Assembly (NCBI RefSeq): GCF_000974805.1
Contig: NZ_BBQZ01000001.1
Location: 363,680-427,679 of the forward strand
DNA from: Demequina salsinemoris
GTDB lineage: Bacteria; Actinomycetota; Actinomycetes; Actinomycetales; Demequinaceae
Direction: 5' to 3'
DNA: 64,000 bases
A program made the position numbers and the translations under genes. Each line of letters starts with the position of its first letter. Positions within the stretch are counted from its first letter, which is position 1. This document shows, one piece after another, positions 29,353 through 37,255 of this stretch. The notes below the pieces were generated by a model. It was not told where the DNA came from. It ran no database searches and saw only the letters and a list, made by a program, of their open reading frames with translations.

Positions 29353-30690
29353 TCAGGCGCTGGGCCTCTCGATCGCGACGAAGGCTCCGGTGTACATGCC
29401 CATGACGCACGCATACGGGTACGTCCCGGGCTCGTCGATCGTGAACTCGACCGTGACGGGCACGTTCAGGGCGTCGATGTGCCCCACTCCGAGCGAGTCG
29501 GCGCGCACCATCGTCTGGCAGCCGAGCGTGAGCGGCGTGACCGTCCACTCGACGGGCTCGCCAGCGTAGACGACCGTCACCTCCGGCGAGTAGCCCTCCG
29601 TGACGACGTCGGTGCCGACCACCTGGACCCCGCCGACATCGGCCACGTTGGACGTGCGCTCGGTGGCGACGATCGTGCCGGTCGCGAGCCCCGGGGCGAG
29701 CTGGGTGATCGCGCCAGCGCCGGTGAGGAGCGCGAACGCGATGACGGCCACGCCGACGCCGCGCAGCGCCCTGCCCGAGCCGCGCCGAGCCGTCGAGGCC
29801 GCGAAGCCCGCGGCGAGCAGGCCCGGGGTGGTGCCGACCGCGAACACCGCCATCACGAAGGCGCCCTGGGTGGGGCTGCCGGTGGACAGGGCGTACAGCT
29901 GGACGGCCTGCGTGAAGCCGCAGGGCAGGAAGAAGGTGGCCGCGCCGAGGATCCCGGCCCGCATCGTCCCTCCCGAGCCGTCCGCCCCGGCGCGCGCCCA
30001 GCCGCCCCATCGTCCGGGCAGCGTGAGCTGCCAGGCGGCCACCCGGGGCGACGTCTCGGTCAACCTGATCCCCACGATGGCCATGACGGCTGCGGCCGCG
30101 AGCACGAGCGTCGTGAGCAGGAGACCGCTGGGGGCGAGCGCGCGCCCGACGAGCCCGACGAGCGCTCCGAGCGCCCCGAATCCGACGATGCGCCCCGCGT
30201 TGAACGCGAGGTGCGGCGCCATGCGCGCCATCCCTGAGGCCGAGGAACGGGTCGTCGCCGCCAGCGAGATGACGAGGCCCCCGACCAGCGCCATGCAGGT
30301 CGACACCGAGGCCGCGACGCCCAGCCCGAGCACCACGAGGGTCGAGCCAGCGGAGGTCGCCTGCGTGAGCGCCTGGAACCGTTCGCCGAGGCCGACGGCC
30401 CACGCGAGGATCGCGAGGGCTCCCACGATGCCGACGGAGATCGCGAGATCCCGCCACACCAGGTGGTCTCGACTCAGCCACGGCCGGGTGCCAACGCCGT
30501 ACGGAGTGCTCTCCAGCGCTCGGGCCACCTCCGCGTCGGCGGGCAGGCTCGTACCCTCGAGCTCGACCCGGCCGGCGCGCCGGTTGGCGACGGCGAAGTC
30601 GACCCCGGGCAGTGCGAGCAGCGACTCTGCGACCGTCTCCTCGCACGAGGAGCAGGTCATGCCGGTGATGGGGACTGCGCGGGTGGTCAT
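29353..30690 (-). CDS. fusion of HMA domain, TauE/DsbD-like transporter and cupredoxin
   Basis: The 445-residue product contains three parts. Residues 1-68 are a heavy-metal-associated domain with the metal loop 'GMTCSSCEETV' (Cys13, Cys16). Residues about 80-330 hold six to seven hydrophobic segments of the UreH/DsbD-like sulphite exporter group, with 'FFLPCGFTQAVQLYALSTGS' in the middle. The last 105 residues are a cupredoxin with ligands in 'LTLGCQTMVRAD' and 'TYPYACVMGMYTG'. Such a build suggests copper or other soft-metal handling, moving the metal between cytoplasmic HMA and outer cupredoxin. It stands alone and converges on the gene at 28670. Confidence 0.85.
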   Translation of the reverse strand: MTTRAVPITGMTCSSCEETVAESLLALPGVDFAVANRRAGRVELEGTSLPADAEVARALESTPYGVGTRPWLSRDHLVWRDLAISVGIVGALAILAWAVGLGERFQALTQATSAGSTLVVLGLGVAASVSTCMALVGGLVISLAATTRSSASGMARMAPHLAFNAGRIVGFGALGALVGLVGRALAPSGLLLTTLVLAAAAVMAIVGIRLTETSPRVAAWQLTLPGRWGGWARAGADGSGGTMRAGILGAATFFLPCGFTQAVQLYALSTGSPTQGAFVMAVFAVGTTPGLLAAGFAASTARRGSGRALRGVGVAVIAFALLTGAGAITQLAPGLATGTIVATERTSNVADVGGVQVVGTDVVTEGYSPEVTVVYAGEPVEWTVTPLTLGCQTMVRADSLGVGHIDALNVPVTVEFTIDEPGTYPYACVMGMYTGAFVAIERPSA

Positions 30691-30784
30691 GGGGCCTCGC
30701 CTTCGGGTGGCCTCAGGCTAGGTCTCGGAGGGATGACCTGTCATGGGACCGAGGTCGTGATCCTTCTCACGCTTGCGCGCGCGG

Positions 30785-31240
30785 TCAGCCGCGCGGAGGG
30801 AGCACGGTGACCGCGGCCGGGGGAGACCCTGCCGCGCGCAGCTCCGCCACCGCCGCCTCGATCGCGGGCAGCGAGCCCCGGAGCACCGTGGTCGGCTCGC
30901 CGTCCACGTCCTCGGTCCACGCGGACACCCCGGGCAGGGCGATCTCCGGAGGAGGGCAGCAGATCACGGCGACGGCGCGCACTCGTGGGTCCTCGACGTG
31001 CACGAGGCTCACCGACCTCACCACCGCGAGCCGCTCGAGCGTCCTCACGAGCACCTGCGCGAGGCGCTCCGACGCGGAGAACTCGACCGAGAGGGTGCCG
31101 ATCCCGCCGTGCACGTCGAGCGTGGAGATCGACCCGAAGCTCACGCCGCGCTCGGAGAAGACCCCCGCGAGCGCGGCGGACGCGCCGGCCCTGTCCTCGA
31201 CGGTCACGAACGCGAACCAGCGCGTCGTCAGCATGCTCAT
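30785..31240 (-). CDS. ACT domain protein
   Basis: The 151-residue product starts with an ACT-type fold 'RWFAFVTVEDRAGASAALAGVFSERGVSFGSI' and continues with 'IGTLSVEFSASERLAQVLVRTLERLAVVRSV'. This layout matches regulatory ACT units such as those that follow homoserine dehydrogenase, but no enzyme domain is attached. A Pro-rich stretch with two adjacent cysteines (VICCPPPE) lies in the second half. GGGAGG precedes the ATG, which overlaps the stop of the upstream dehydrogenase-like gene by four bases, so the two are cotranslated. Confidence 0.8.
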   Translation of the reverse strand: MSMLTTRWFAFVTVEDRAGASAALAGVFSERGVSFGSISTLDVHGGIGTLSVEFSASERLAQVLVRTLERLAVVRSVSLVHVEDPRVRAVAVICCPPPEIALPGVSAWTEDVDGEPTTVLRGSLPAIEAAVAELRAAGSPPAAVTVLPPRG

Positions 31241-32304
31241 CGGCCGCCTCCCCAGCTCACGATCGCCTCGTTGAGCGCCTGCCCGACCTCCCACAGGAGT
31301 CGGGACTCGTCGGGGGCGAGGCCGTCGACCATGACGCGCGTCCAGCCCTCAGGGCCGACGGCGACCGGCATGCCGAGGACGCCGTGCCACGGCATCCCTC
31401 CGAGCTCGATCTCGCCGTCGAGCAGCACCTGCCCGGCGACGACGATGTCGCGCCCGTCGAGCACGGTCTTCACCAGGTCGACGGTCGCCGCGGCGGTGCC
31501 GTTGGCCGTCTTCGCGCCGCTCGTGTGGGTCAGATAGGGGCGGACCACGGCTTGGACGTCCGGAGGAAAGGCGTCGACCTGCGCGAAGGCCGACGCGGTG
31601 TCGGGGTCGGTCGCGATGGCCGCCTTCGCGGCGGCGATCTCGGACGGGAACGATGCGAGGGTGCGGTCCCCGCGCAGGCGCTCGACGATCTCGAGCCGCT
31701 CGTCGACGTCGAGCCCGCGCAGGCGGACCGTGGACCACAGCGGCACCATCCGGTCGCCGTGCTGGCCCGCGACGAAGCCGCTCACGCGCTGGCGACGGAT
31801 GCCGAGCGTCGCGGCGATCTCGCGGCGGAAGCGCAGCGAGTCGAGCCACGCGCCCATCCCGATGACGCGGTGCCTGCCCAGCCTGCGGGAGAACACGTCG
31901 ACGGCGAGCTCGACCGGGTTGGAGACGACGATGACGATCTCGTGGCCGCTGCCGTGGGCCGCGAGCGCGTCGGCGTAGCTCTCGAACACCGCGCGGTTGC
32001 GGGTCGCGAGCTCGTCGCGGTTGATCGCGCCGGTCGCCTTGGTGGGGATGGTGCCGCCCGCGGCGACCACGACGACGTCGGCCACCACGTCCTCGGGGCG
32101 CACCGCGACATCGATCTGGGGTGCGCGCTCGTCGTACGCGTCGATGAGATCCACGCGAAGCCCATGGACGGCGGACTCCGACGAGCCCCCGGCTCTGCCC
32201 ACGAGCTGGAGGCGGGAGCTGGCTCCCAGCTCGCCCTGCTCGATGAGCGCGGTGCAGATCGCCCGTCCGACGTCCCCGGTGGCTCCGATGATCGCGACGT
32301 CCAT
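31237..32304 (-). CDS. malate/lactate dehydrogenase family protein
   Basis: The 355-residue product has an N-terminal NAD site 'VAIIGATGDVGRAICTAL', 'VVVAAGGTIPTKATGAINRDEL', the 'VSNPVELAVDVFSRRLGRHRVIGMG' hinge and the catalytic His in 'GFVAGQHGDRMVPLWSTVRL'. It is about 35 residues longer than standard Ldh or Mdh, and the substrate-specificity loop has neither the LDH Gln-x-x-Gly-x-x-Arg form nor a clear MDH form. The substrate is therefore unsettled. A normal L-Ldh is encoded at 63007. Confidence 0.82.
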   Translation of the reverse strand: MDVAIIGATGDVGRAICTALIEQGELGASSRLQLVGRAGGSSESAVHGLRVDLIDAYDERAPQIDVAVRPEDVVADVVVVAAGGTIPTKATGAINRDELATRNRAVFESYADALAAHGSGHEIVIVVSNPVELAVDVFSRRLGRHRVIGMGAWLDSLRFRREIAATLGIRRQRVSGFVAGQHGDRMVPLWSTVRLRGLDVDERLEIVERLRGDRTLASFPSEIAAAKAAIATDPDTASAFAQVDAFPPDVQAVVRPYLTHTSGAKTANGTAAATVDLVKTVLDGRDIVVAGQVLLDGEIELGGMPWHGVLGMPVAVGPEGWTRVMVDGLAPDESRLLWEVGQALNEAIVSWGGGR

Positions 32305-32397
32305 GGCCTCCACGCTACGCCCGGGATGTTTCCTGGCTGTTGACGACGGCGGGCGGCCGGGCCCGCCTTGATCGCGGAGATTCATGCGAAAGAAAGA

Positions 32398-32426
32398 TTG
32401 ATCGATCCACTATTCCGGAATAAACG
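32398..32426 (+). promoter_or_regulatory. promoter of the zinc alcohol dehydrogenase with embedded palindrome
   Basis: TTGATC (32398-32403), 17 spacer bases and TAAACG (32421-32426) form a promoter in an unusually AT-rich island. The 12-base palindrome TATTCCGGAATA (32411-32422) covers the spacer and the first bases of the -10 box, the position of a repressor site. Confidence 0.6.
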
Positions 32427-32437
32427 GCTGCCGCGAG

Positions 32438-32458
32438 GTGTCAAGATGAAAGTGACAC
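32438..32458 (+). promoter_or_regulatory. inverted repeat in the alcohol dehydrogenase leader
   Basis: GTGTCA (32438-32443), nine bases, TGACAC (32453-32458). It lies just downstream of the predicted transcription start and may be a second regulator site. The gap from 32305 to 32531 otherwise holds no gene. Confidence 0.45.
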
Positions 32459-32531
32459 GTGGCCAGCAAGGGCGCCGGACCACACGTCCCCTCTATCCCC
32501 GAAGGGCGCCCTCATGAAAGGAGCGCCGCCC

Positions 32532-33635
32532 ATGAAGGCCGTGCGTTTCACCGAATGGAAGACCAAGCCGTCGCTGCGCGAGGTCCCGAAGCCCAAGCCC
32601 GCTCCCGGCGAGGTGCTGCTCAAGGTCGCCGGCGCGGGAGCGTGCCACTCGGACGTCGCCGTGTACGAGCAGTTCGATGAGAGCACCGTCGGCGCGCAGC
32701 TCGCCCCCGAGTACACGCTCGGCCACGAGACCGCCGGGTGGATCGAGGAGGTCGGCGAGGGCGTGCTCGGCCTCACCAAGGGCGACGCGTATCTGGTCTA
32801 CGGGCCCATCGGCTGCGGCCACTGCGCGGCCTGCTCGCGCGGCCAGGACACGTACTGCGAGAACGCGGCGAAGACGCCGTTCCTCGCGTCGGGCCTGGGC
32901 AAGGACGGCGGCATGGCGGAGTACATGACCGTCCCCGCGCGCAACCTCGTCCCCCTCGGCGACGCCGACCCGGTCGCCGCCGCGCCGCTTGCCGATGCCG
33001 GCCTCACGCCTTACCACGCGATCAAGCTCGCGCTCCCGAAGCTCCAGGGCGGCGGCAAGACCGCGCTCGTGATCGGACTGGGAGGCCTCGGCCAGATCGC
33101 AGTGCAGATCCTCAAGGCCACGACCGCGGCGACGGTGATCGCCACGGACATGAAGCCCGAGGCGATGGAGCTCGCGGCGCAGCGCGGCGCCGTGACGGTC
33201 GAGGGCGGCGAGGGGCAGGCGGACCGCATCCGCGAGCTCACCGAGGGCAAGGGCGTCGACGCCGTCTTCGATTTCGTCGGCCTGACCCCGACCATCTCGC
33301 TCGCGCAGAAGGTCGTCGCGAAGCAGGGCCGCATCACGGTCGTCGGCATCGCGGGCGGGCCGGTCTCGTGGGACTTCTACTCGAACCCCTACGAGGCCGA
33401 GCTGACGAACACCTACTGGGGCACGATCGAGGAGTTGCATGAGCTCGCGGCGCTGTACCGCGCGGGATCGATCGAGGTCGACGTGACGCGCTTCAGCCTC
33501 GATGACGCGCTCGAGGCCTACGAGCACCTCGAGAACGGCACCCTGCTGGGACGCGCCGTCGTCGTCCCCCATCTGGACGATGCGACGGCGGCGTCGCTCG
33601 GCGCGCTCGCCGGGAGGCTGCCGGCCGGCGTCTGA
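32532..33635 (+). CDS. zinc-dependent alcohol dehydrogenase
   Basis: The 367-residue MDR enzyme has catalytic zinc ligands in 'GACHSDVAVYEQFDE' and 'LGHETAGWIEEVGEG', and the four structural zinc cysteines in 'CGHCAACSRGQDTYCE'. The Rossmann motif 'ALVIGLGGLGQIAVQILKA' predicts NAD(H). The start was placed at 32532 because AAAGGAG precedes it, and the protein then begins MKAVRFTEW. It resembles actinobacterial medium-chain alcohol dehydrogenases. A promoter with two inverted repeats is upstream and a strong terminator follows. Confidence 0.93.
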   Translation: MKAVRFTEWKTKPSLREVPKPKPAPGEVLLKVAGAGACHSDVAVYEQFDESTVGAQLAPEYTLGHETAGWIEEVGEGVLGLTKGDAYLVYGPIGCGHCAACSRGQDTYCENAAKTPFLASGLGKDGGMAEYMTVPARNLVPLGDADPVAAAPLADAGLTPYHAIKLALPKLQGGGKTALVIGLGGLGQIAVQILKATTAATVIATDMKPEAMELAAQRGAVTVEGGEGQADRIRELTEGKGVDAVFDFVGLTPTISLAQKVVAKQGRITVVGIAGGPVSWDFYSNPYEAELTNTYWGTIEELHELAALYRAGSIEVDVTRFSLDDALEAYEHLENGTLLGRAVVVPHLDDATAASLGALAGRLPAGV

Positions 33636-33648
33636 CGGCGGACATGAC

Positions 33649-33682
33649 GGGACCCCCGGGCTCTCAGCTGCCCGGGGGTCCC
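33649..33682. terminator. terminator after the alcohol dehydrogenase
   Basis: GGGACCCCCGGGC / GCCCGGGGGTCCC form a perfect 13-bp stem with an 8-base loop. It lies between converging genes, 13 bases after one stop and 12 before the other, so it can serve both. Confidence 0.88.
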
Positions 33683-33693
33683 GCCACGCCTGG

Positions 33694-35796
33694 CTACCTC
33701 AGCGCGAACATGTCCACGCTGCGCGTGAGGTCGGTCGCGATGCCCGTGAGGTTGGACACCGCCCCGCCGACCTCGTTCGCGCTCGACTGCGCGCTCTGAG
33801 CGGAGTCGGACAGCTGGTGCGCCGCGGTGGAGATCTCGCTCGCGCCGTCCGCGGCGACCACGAGGTTCCGCTCGATCTCGGTCGTGGTCACGCTCTGCTC
33901 CTCGATCGCCGCGGAGATCGACGACTGGTGCTCGTCGACCAGCGAGATCGACTGCGTGACCCGCTCGACGGCGGCCTGAGCCTGCTCGGAGTCCTGCGCG
34001 ACCTCCTCGAGCACCGGGCGGATCGTCTCGATCGCGTTCGCGGTCTGCTGCGCGAGGTCCTTGACCTCGTTCGCGACGACCGCGAAGCCCTTGCCCGCCT
34101 CGCCCGCCCGCGCGGCCTCGATGGTCGCGTTGAGGGCCAGGAGGTTGGTCTGCGAGGCGATCGCGGTGATGGTCTTGAGCACCTCGGCGATGCGGGACGA
34201 CGACGCGCCCAGTCGCACGGTGATCTCGGCCGCTGCGGACGTGGCGCCGACGGCGATGTGGGTCTCGCCCGTGGCGGCCTCGACATCGCGGGCGACCGAC
34301 TCGATGGTGCTGCGCATCTCGGTCATCGCGGCCGTGACGGACTGGACCTCGGTGCTCATGCTCGTGGCGCTCGACGCGGTGCTGTTCGCGTGGGTCGCCG
34401 TCTGTGCGGCGACGCCCTGGAGTCCCGAGCTGGCGCCGTCGAGCTGCTGCGCGGTCGCTGCCACCGATTCCGCGCCCGCGAGGATCGAGCCGACGGCGGT
34501 GCGCATCGCCGTGATCGTCTCGCCGAGCGCCTCGCCCATCTGGCCGATCTCGTCGTGGCCCTCGCCACGGACCTCGACCGACAGGTCGTGGTCGGCGACC
34601 CTGCGCAGCGCCGCGGTGAGGCGGGACACGCGGTTGACGATGCGTCCCGACACGAAGACGATGAACCCGACGGCGAGCACCGCGACGAGCAGGCCGACGC
34701 CGAGCAGCGTGAGCGTGAGGCTCTGGATCCCCGACGCGAGGTGCTGCGGGACCGTGTCGAGGTCCGCGCTCATGCCCCAGGCCGCGATCGTCCAGCCCCA
34801 CGGCGAGTACTCGACCACGTCGACGTGGGCCTCGTCGTCGGCGAGCTCCACCTCGACGGTGGAGGCGGCATCGGTGGTCCCGTCCGTGGAGGCTGCGTCG
34901 GTCGACGAAGCGTCGGTCGACGCCGTGCCCGCGTCGATCAGGGTCTGCGCGTAGGACTCGTCAGCGGCGGCGCCCGCCTCCTCGCCGGGAGGCGGCACGA
35001 CCCAGGCGCCGTTCGCGTCCATGACGGTGACGTAGCCGCTGTCGCCGACGGTGACGGTCGCGAGCGTCTCGAGCAGAGGCTGCGCGACCTCCGACTGGGG
35101 CAGTCCGACGAAGATCGCGCCGACGACCTGGTCGCCCTGCATGATGGGGCCGTAGGCGGTCACGTACACCTCGCCGACCACGGTCGCGGTGCCGTAGTAG
35201 CTCTCGCCCGCGAGCAGCGCCTCGACCACGGGGCTGTCCGAGCCGACGTAGGTGCCGATCGCGCGGTTCCCGTCGGAGCCGGGGACGGTCGTCGCGACGC
35301 GCAGCATGTCGCCGTCGTCGTTCATCCGCTGGAAGATGGTCGTCTCGGCGCCGAGCAGACCGGTGACGGTGTCGACGATCGGCACGGTCTGGTCGAGGCT
35401 GCTGACCTGGCCGAGGTCCTGCCCGCCGACGAGCATCCGCGGAAGGTCCACGGTGGTCACGTCGCCCGTGGTCTGGTTGGTGGCGTCCCATGTGCGGTCG
35501 GCGCCGAAGGTGATGTCGCCGTCGAGGTCGAGCACCGCCTGCGCGACCGAGAGCTCGGACTCCATGCGGGTGGTGACGGTGTCCACCTGGGTCGAGACGA
35601 GGTCGCGGGCTGAGGTGACGGTCTGATGGAGGGACTCGGCGTTGAGCTGGTCCACGTCCGTCGTGGCCTGGTCGGCGAGGCTGTGCGCCTGGAGGGTGCC
35701 GACGGTGGTGAGCGCGGCAGAGGTGGCGAGGACGGCTACGGCGCCGATCGCCACGAGTTGCATCCGCAGGCTGGTTCGCATGGATGGGAGAGACAT
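33694..35796 (-). CDS. methyl-accepting chemotaxis protein with cache sensor
   Basis: The 700-residue receptor has a first membrane segment at about residues 12-35, a large extracellular cache-type sensor domain (about 40-350) with a Ser/Asp/Thr/Ala insertion near 285-310, a second membrane segment at about 358-385, a HAMP domain, and the signalling hairpin with the conserved tip '[20 protein letters not shown]' near residue 550. It would sense small molecules and signal to CheA-CheW, which are not in the window. GGAAGG lies ten bases before the ATG; a GTG ten codons upstream is possible. Confidence 0.94.
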   Translation of the reverse strand: MSLPSMRTSLRMQLVAIGAVAVLATSAALTTVGTLQAHSLADQATTDVDQLNAESLHQTVTSARDLVSTQVDTVTTRMESELSVAQAVLDLDGDITFGADRTWDATNQTTGDVTTVDLPRMLVGGQDLGQVSSLDQTVPIVDTVTGLLGAETTIFQRMNDDGDMLRVATTVPGSDGNRAIGTYVGSDSPVVEALLAGESYYGTATVVGEVYVTAYGPIMQGDQVVGAIFVGLPQSEVAQPLLETLATVTVGDSGYVTVMDANGAWVVPPPGEEAGAAADESYAQTLIDAGTASTDASSTDAASTDGTTDAASTVEVELADDEAHVDVVEYSPWGWTIAAWGMSADLDTVPQHLASGIQSLTLTLLGVGLLVAVLAVGFIVFVSGRIVNRVSRLTAALRRVADHDLSVEVRGEGHDEIGQMGEALGETITAMRTAVGSILAGAESVAATAQQLDGASSGLQGVAAQTATHANSTASSATSMSTEVQSVTAAMTEMRSTIESVARDVEAATGETHIAVGATSAAAEITVRLGASSSRIAEVLKTITAIASQTNLLALNATIEAARAGEAGKGFAVVANEVKDLAQQTANAIETIRPVLEEVAQDSEQAQAAVERVTQSISLVDEHQSSISAAIEEQSVTTTEIERNLVVAADGASEISTAAHQLSDSAQSAQSSANEVGGAVSNLTGIATDLTRSVDMFALR

Positions 35797-35898
35797 CGTC
35801 TCGTGGCCTTCCTTGGTCGACTTCACTTCTTCTCTTCACGAGACCCATCGACCCTGAGTGCCACTTGTGAGCGTTATCAGGCAGGAATCTGGAATTCC

Positions 35899-35916
35899 TA
35901 GGGACGAAGGTCCCTA
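35899..35916. promoter_or_regulatory. small hairpin in the gap between glycerate kinase and chemoreceptor genes
   Basis: TAGGGAC / GTCCCTA arms with a GAAG loop. On the plus strand the right arm is followed by TTTG. It may terminate the glycerate kinase transcript that runs leftward into it or lie in the chemoreceptor leader. Confidence 0.35.
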
Positions 35917-35957
35917 TTTGCCACATGCATCACAGTGGGTGACGAGACAACGACAGC

Positions 35958-37172
35958 TCAGCCGGTCCGCGTGGTCGTGGCGAGATGGGCGCGGACCGCC
36001 TTCGCCGCCTCACGTCGGAGTGCCGCCGCCGTGACGTCCCGGTCGAGAGCATCGACCGGAAGGGCCGCATCGTGGAGACCAGCGTCGTGGAGAGGCCAGG
36101 CGGCGTCGATCCCGATGGCCGCGAGCGCGCCCGGCTCAAGCGCGACCTGCCCCGCGATCGCCACCACGGCGGGGCTTCTGCCCGCGGGACGCGGGACCGA
36201 CCTGGCGAGGCTCGCGATGGCCGCGGGCGCCTTCCCTTCGCGCGTCTGCGCGTCCAGCCTGCCTTCGCCCGTGATCACGAGGTCGGCGTCGGCGAGCGCC
36301 GCGCCGGCGCCCGTCTCCAGGACGATGCGGGGCAGGCCAGGCTCGAGCGTTCCACCGAGCGCGAGGAGCGCCGCGCCCAGCCCTCCCGCGGCTCCCGCTC
36401 CAGGGACGTCGGCGACATCCGCCCCGGCGTTCTCGAGCGCGACGGCCCAGCCCGCCATCGCGGACTCGAGCTCGTCGACGAGCGAGGGATCAGCGCCCTT
36501 CTGCGGACTGAACATGCGCGCCGCGCCTCGCGGGCCGGTCAGCGGCGTCGACACGTCGACGAGGCCGACGAGGTCGACCTTCGGACGCGGCAGCTCGACG
36601 CGCGTGGGACGGAGCAGCAGGGGGTTGCCGGCGGGGGGCTCGGCCGCGCCATGGAGCTCCTCACCGCTCTCGGTGAGCACCGTGGCTCCGAGCGCGAGCA
36701 GGAGCCCGATCCCGCCGTCGGTGGTCCCGGTCCCTCCGAGCCCGACGAGGACGCGGTGGGCGTCCGTCGCGAGCGCCGCGCGCCGCACGTGGAGCCCGAG
36801 CCCGAACGAGTGGGCGAGCCGCGTCGTCTCCGAGGTGGGGCGGTCGAGCAGCGGCAGCCCGATCGTCGAGGCGGATTCGACCGCGACCGCGTGGTCGAGG
36901 GAGACGTAGGGCACCTCGACCTCTTGTCCGAGGAGATCCGCGGCGGAGACGGATCCGAGGCGTCCCGCGGGGGCGAGCGCCGCGAGCGTGCCCTCGCCGC
37001 CGTCGGCGACTGGCACCGTGGTCACGACCGCGTCGGGCGCCGCGACCAGCACGCCCGCGCGCACCGCCTCATTGGCCTCGGCGCTGCTGACCGACCCTTT
37101 GAAGGAGTCCATCGCGACCACCACGCGTAGCGGCGCTCGGCGGGACGAGGGCGCGGGTGCGGGCTCGGGCAT
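35958..37172 (-). CDS. glycerate kinase
   Basis: The 404-residue product belongs to the GarK/GlxK family that phosphorylates D-glycerate. It begins with 'RVVVAMDSFKGSVSSAEANEAVRAG' and has 'VADGGEGTLAALA', 'GLGGTGTTDGGIGLLLALGA' and 'DLVITGEGRLDAQTREGKAP', all standard. The ATG at 37172 was chosen because family similarity begins about 18 residues after it. No glyoxylate-pathway gene is adjacent. The next gene upstream, phosphoketolase, ends in a terminator, so this is a separate transcript. Confidence 0.94.
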   Translation of the reverse strand: MPEPAPAPSSRRAPLRVVVAMDSFKGSVSSAEANEAVRAGVLVAAPDAVVTTVPVADGGEGTLAALAPAGRLGSVSAADLLGQEVEVPYVSLDHAVAVESASTIGLPLLDRPTSETTRLAHSFGLGLHVRRAALATDAHRVLVGLGGTGTTDGGIGLLLALGATVLTESGEELHGAAEPPAGNPLLLRPTRVELPRPKVDLVGLVDVSTPLTGPRGAARMFSPQKGADPSLVDELESAMAGWAVALENAGADVADVPGAGAAGGLGAALLALGGTLEPGLPRIVLETGAGAALADADLVITGEGRLDAQTREGKAPAAIASLARSVPRPAGRSPAVVAIAGQVALEPGALAAIGIDAAWPLHDAGLHDAALPVDALDRDVTAAALRREAAKAVRAHLATTTRTG

Positions 37173-37196
37173 GCACAGCAGGATGCCCGAACGTGC

Positions 37197-37232
37197 GAGG
37201 GCCCGCACCCCCAGGTGGGGATGCGGGCCCTC
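37197..37232 (-). terminator. terminator of the phosphoketolase gene
   Basis: GAGGGCCCGCA / TGCGGGCCCTC with further CCCC/GGGG pairing inside, 24 bases after the phosphoketolase stop in its direction of transcription. Confidence 0.85.
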
Positions 37233-37255
37233 GGATGAGTCAGGCGGAGGAGCGC

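Noticed and set aside
35827..35930. Possible flagellar sigma-28 promoter for the chemoreceptor gene
   Set aside because: GTCGATGG on the minus strand resembles the -10 element, but no TAAA-like -35 lies at the required 15-base distance.
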